In this document: piece after piece, positions 62,846-64,000 of the stretch | Layout: every line of letters begins with the position of its first letter | Numbering within the stretch: position 1 is the first letter of the stretch | Assembly (NCBI RefSeq): GCF_022869805.1 | Contig: NZ_CP094974.1 | Coordinates: forward strand, 4,402,001 to 4,466,000 | Source of the DNA: Halosolutus halophilus | Lineage (GTDB): Archaea > Halobacteriota > Halobacteria > Halobacteriales > Natrialbaceae | DNA length: 64,000 nt | Reading direction: 5' to 3' | Translations under genes and position numbers: made by a program | Notes under the pieces: generated by a model | The model's input: only the letters and a program-made list of their open reading frames with translations | The model's database searches: none | Told to the model about the DNA's origin: nothing

Positions 62846-63694
62846 TTATTCCAGTCTCCACTCGTCGTCGCCCTCGCCCTCCCGGACGCGATCGACCCGT
62901 TCGATATCGCTCTCGCCCATCGCGCCGGGCTGACCGCCCTGGCCCTGCATCTCCTGGCGTTCCTCGACGAGGCGCTGTTCGGCCCGCTCGCGCATCTCGT
63001 TGGCCTCGTCGGCGATCTCTTCGGCCTCGTCGTACTCGCCCAGTTCCTCGAGGATGCGGGCCTTCTCCTCCAGGACCTGGGCGTTGCGCATGCCGAGGCG
63101 AACCGCGTTGTCGATACAGTGCAGCGCTTCCTCTGCCAGGCCCCGCTCGGAGAGGAAAAAGGCGCGGTTGAACCAGCCCTCGGCGAACCGCTCGTCGATT
63201 TCGACGGCGCGTTCGGCGTGTTCGAGGGCCTGCGCGGTCTCGCCGAACTCCCAGAGCGCGTACGCGAGGTTCGTCTCCGCCGTCGCGGCGTGCTCGCTCG
63301 AATCGTCGATCCGCAGCGCTTCGCGGTGGGCTCCGATCGCCTCGTCGTACTCCTCGAGTTCGGCGTGGGCGACGCCCTTGTTGACCCACGCCTCCTGTTC
63401 GACGCGATCGTCCTCGGCGAACCGGGCGGCCCGCTCGAAGGCGTCGGTGGCCTGCTCGTAGCGGTTGATCTGCATGTAGTTCAGGCCGACGTCGAGCAAC
63501 TCGTCCGCGTCGACCTCCGCCTGGTCGATGTTGTGCTCGTCGAGCGTGTCGGTGACCACGCGCGAGTCGACGGGATCGACCTTCGAGGGGTCGACGCCCA
63601 GTTCCGGCGGATCGAGGTCGAACTCCTCGTAGGGATCGTCGAAGCCCTCCCCTTCGGAGAAGGGGTGATCGCGATCGCCCTCTCGGTCAGTCAT
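62846..63694 (-). CDS. TPR-repeat protein
   Basis: 282-aa protein with five tetratricopeptide repeats at residues about 65-245. Typical repeat starts are LLDVGLNYMQINRYEQATDA, AWVNKGVAHAELEEYDEAIG, ETNLAYALWEFGETAQALEH and GWFNRAFFLSERGLAEEALH. The N-terminal 60 residues are acidic and disordered, and the C-terminal tail has a glutamine/glycine stretch. TPRs mediate protein-protein binding; no partner is known. It is followed directly by the DUF424 gene. Confidence 0.88.
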   Translation of the reverse strand: MTDREGDRDHPFSEGEGFDDPYEEFDLDPPELGVDPSKVDPVDSRVVTDTLDEHNIDQAEVDADELLDVGLNYMQINRYEQATDAFERAARFAEDDRVEQEAWVNKGVAHAELEEYDEAIGAHREALRIDDSSEHAATAETNLAYALWEFGETAQALEHAERAVEIDERFAEGWFNRAFFLSERGLAEEALHCIDNAVRLGMRNAQVLEEKARILEELGEYDEAEEIADEANEMRERAEQRLVEERQEMQGQGGQPGAMGESDIERVDRVREGEGDDEWRLE

Positions 63695-63774
63695 GAGCGG
63701 AATGTGGCGGCGACGACTGTTAAGGGCTGCGACCCGGGTTTCGGCGGCGCCGTACGCCGCGTCGAACGCGGTTC

Positions 63775-64000
63775 TCAGGCGTTCCCGCCGAGGCGTCTGG
63801 TGGCCGTCCGGAGCGACTGTGTCACCGCTCCCGGGTGCGGCAGTCCGAGGCGGTACCGGACCCGGTCCTGGCGTTTGAACGGGTCGAACACGGCGGGCTC
63901 CTCGAGGTCCCAGATCCGTGCGCGGGTGTCCCGGCTCCCGCGTCGATCGCAGATCGCGTTCGCTGCGCGCCGGCCGGCCTCGTTGGCCGACTCCATCGAG
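63775..64000 (-). CDS. FAD-dependent oxidoreductase (C-terminal fragment)
   Basis: The C-terminal 74 codons of a gene that starts beyond the right edge. SMESANEAGRRAANAICDRR is the closing FAD-binding helix of amine-oxidase/phytoene-desaturase type flavoproteins, where the substrate-side residues precede A-N-E-A-G-x-x-A-A. A haloarchaeal tail follows (PAVFDPFKRQDRVRYRLGLP). Without the rest, the substrate (carotenoid, squalene or other) cannot be told. It runs toward the TPR gene with the same strand. Confidence 0.65.
   Translation of the reverse strand, partial: SMESANEAGRRAANAICDRRGSRDTRARIWDLEEPAVFDPFKRQDRVRYRLGLPHPGAVTQSLRTATRRLGGNA

Overview
This is high-GC chromosomal DNA of a haloarchaeon (class Halobacteria). 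The evidence is acidic proteins with strong G/C preference at third codon positions, Tat-type lipoprotein signals on secreted binding proteins, mostly leaderless genes with TATA-like boxes 24-34 bp before the start, and archaeal informational genes (DNA polymerase D large subunit, RadA, NMD3, Trm5/Taw2-type methyltransferase, RecJ-like nuclease). The many small haloarchaeal families (DUF5783, DUF5784, DUF5786, DUF5789, HalOD1 and others) agree. I cannot name the genus; a Natrialbales-type organism is plausible but is inference. Most of the window is core chromosome. I see no integrase, transposase, CRISPR array or rRNA.

Layout. 1-2.9 kb: a dipeptide/oligopeptide ABC transporter (dppA, dppB, start of dppC). 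3.1-14 kb: a PPC-domain protein, polC (DP2), a hydrolase, panE, an Nfu-type Fe-S protein, a PHP phosphoesterase, a RecJ-like nuclease and small haloarchaeal proteins. 14-29 kb: early tetrapyrrole genes (hemC-cobA-hemD operon, hemL, hemB), interleaved with a truncated hemoglobin and quinol NO reductase pair, two EamA transporters, and an ammonium transporter fused to its own PII regulator. 29-42 kb: a membrane-anchored spermidine-synthase-like protein followed by a frameshifted gene, asparaginase, APH-fold kinase, MFS transporter, TrmB-type regulator, ferredoxin, a second PHP protein, several DUF genes, an NAD-binding epimerase-like protein and a YkgJ-type cysteine-cluster protein. 42.8-46.3 kb: a tRNA-like element, then a tungstate-type ABC transporter (tupABC) with a HTH-TOBE regulator. 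46.5-57 kb: an XPD/DinG-type helicase, a regulator, Trm5/Taw2-like and nmd3 genes, the stress pair htpX and pspAB, a PQQ-type propeller and radA. 57-64 kb: SufU/SufS-type Fe-S assembly genes, an HD hydrolase, an amidohydrolase, DUF424, a TPR protein and the end of an FAD-type oxidoreductase.

How the genes may work together. Five steps from glutamate-1-semialdehyde to uroporphyrinogen III and precorrin-2 lie within 14 kb, next to a heme-protein pair (hemoglobin and NorZ) that handles NO. A CGAA-N4-TTCG site, the motif reported for the haloarchaeal denitrification regulator NarO, lies before norZ. Nfu, SufU, SufS and ferredoxin supply Fe-S clusters to several Fe-S enzymes nearby. The tungstate transporter with its TOBE regulator probably feeds W/Mo-cofactor enzymes.

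The most unusual signals are: (1) a family of GC-rich 6-9 bp-arm hairpins inserted in frame in three unrelated genes (hemD, pspAB and the Trm5/Taw2-like gene), with one 19-bp copy shared apart from loop orientation; (2) a short patch of foreign codon usage in polC exactly over the catalytic NCDGD motif, a known intein site; (3) a tRNA-like element with no orthodox anticodon arm; (4) a strongly structured intergenic segment at 54.7-54.8 kb; (5) the Amt-PII fusion; (6) a perfect 9-bp-arm operator-like palindrome just upstream of one EamA gene's TATA box; (7) small zinc and membrane proteins of 28-54 residues.
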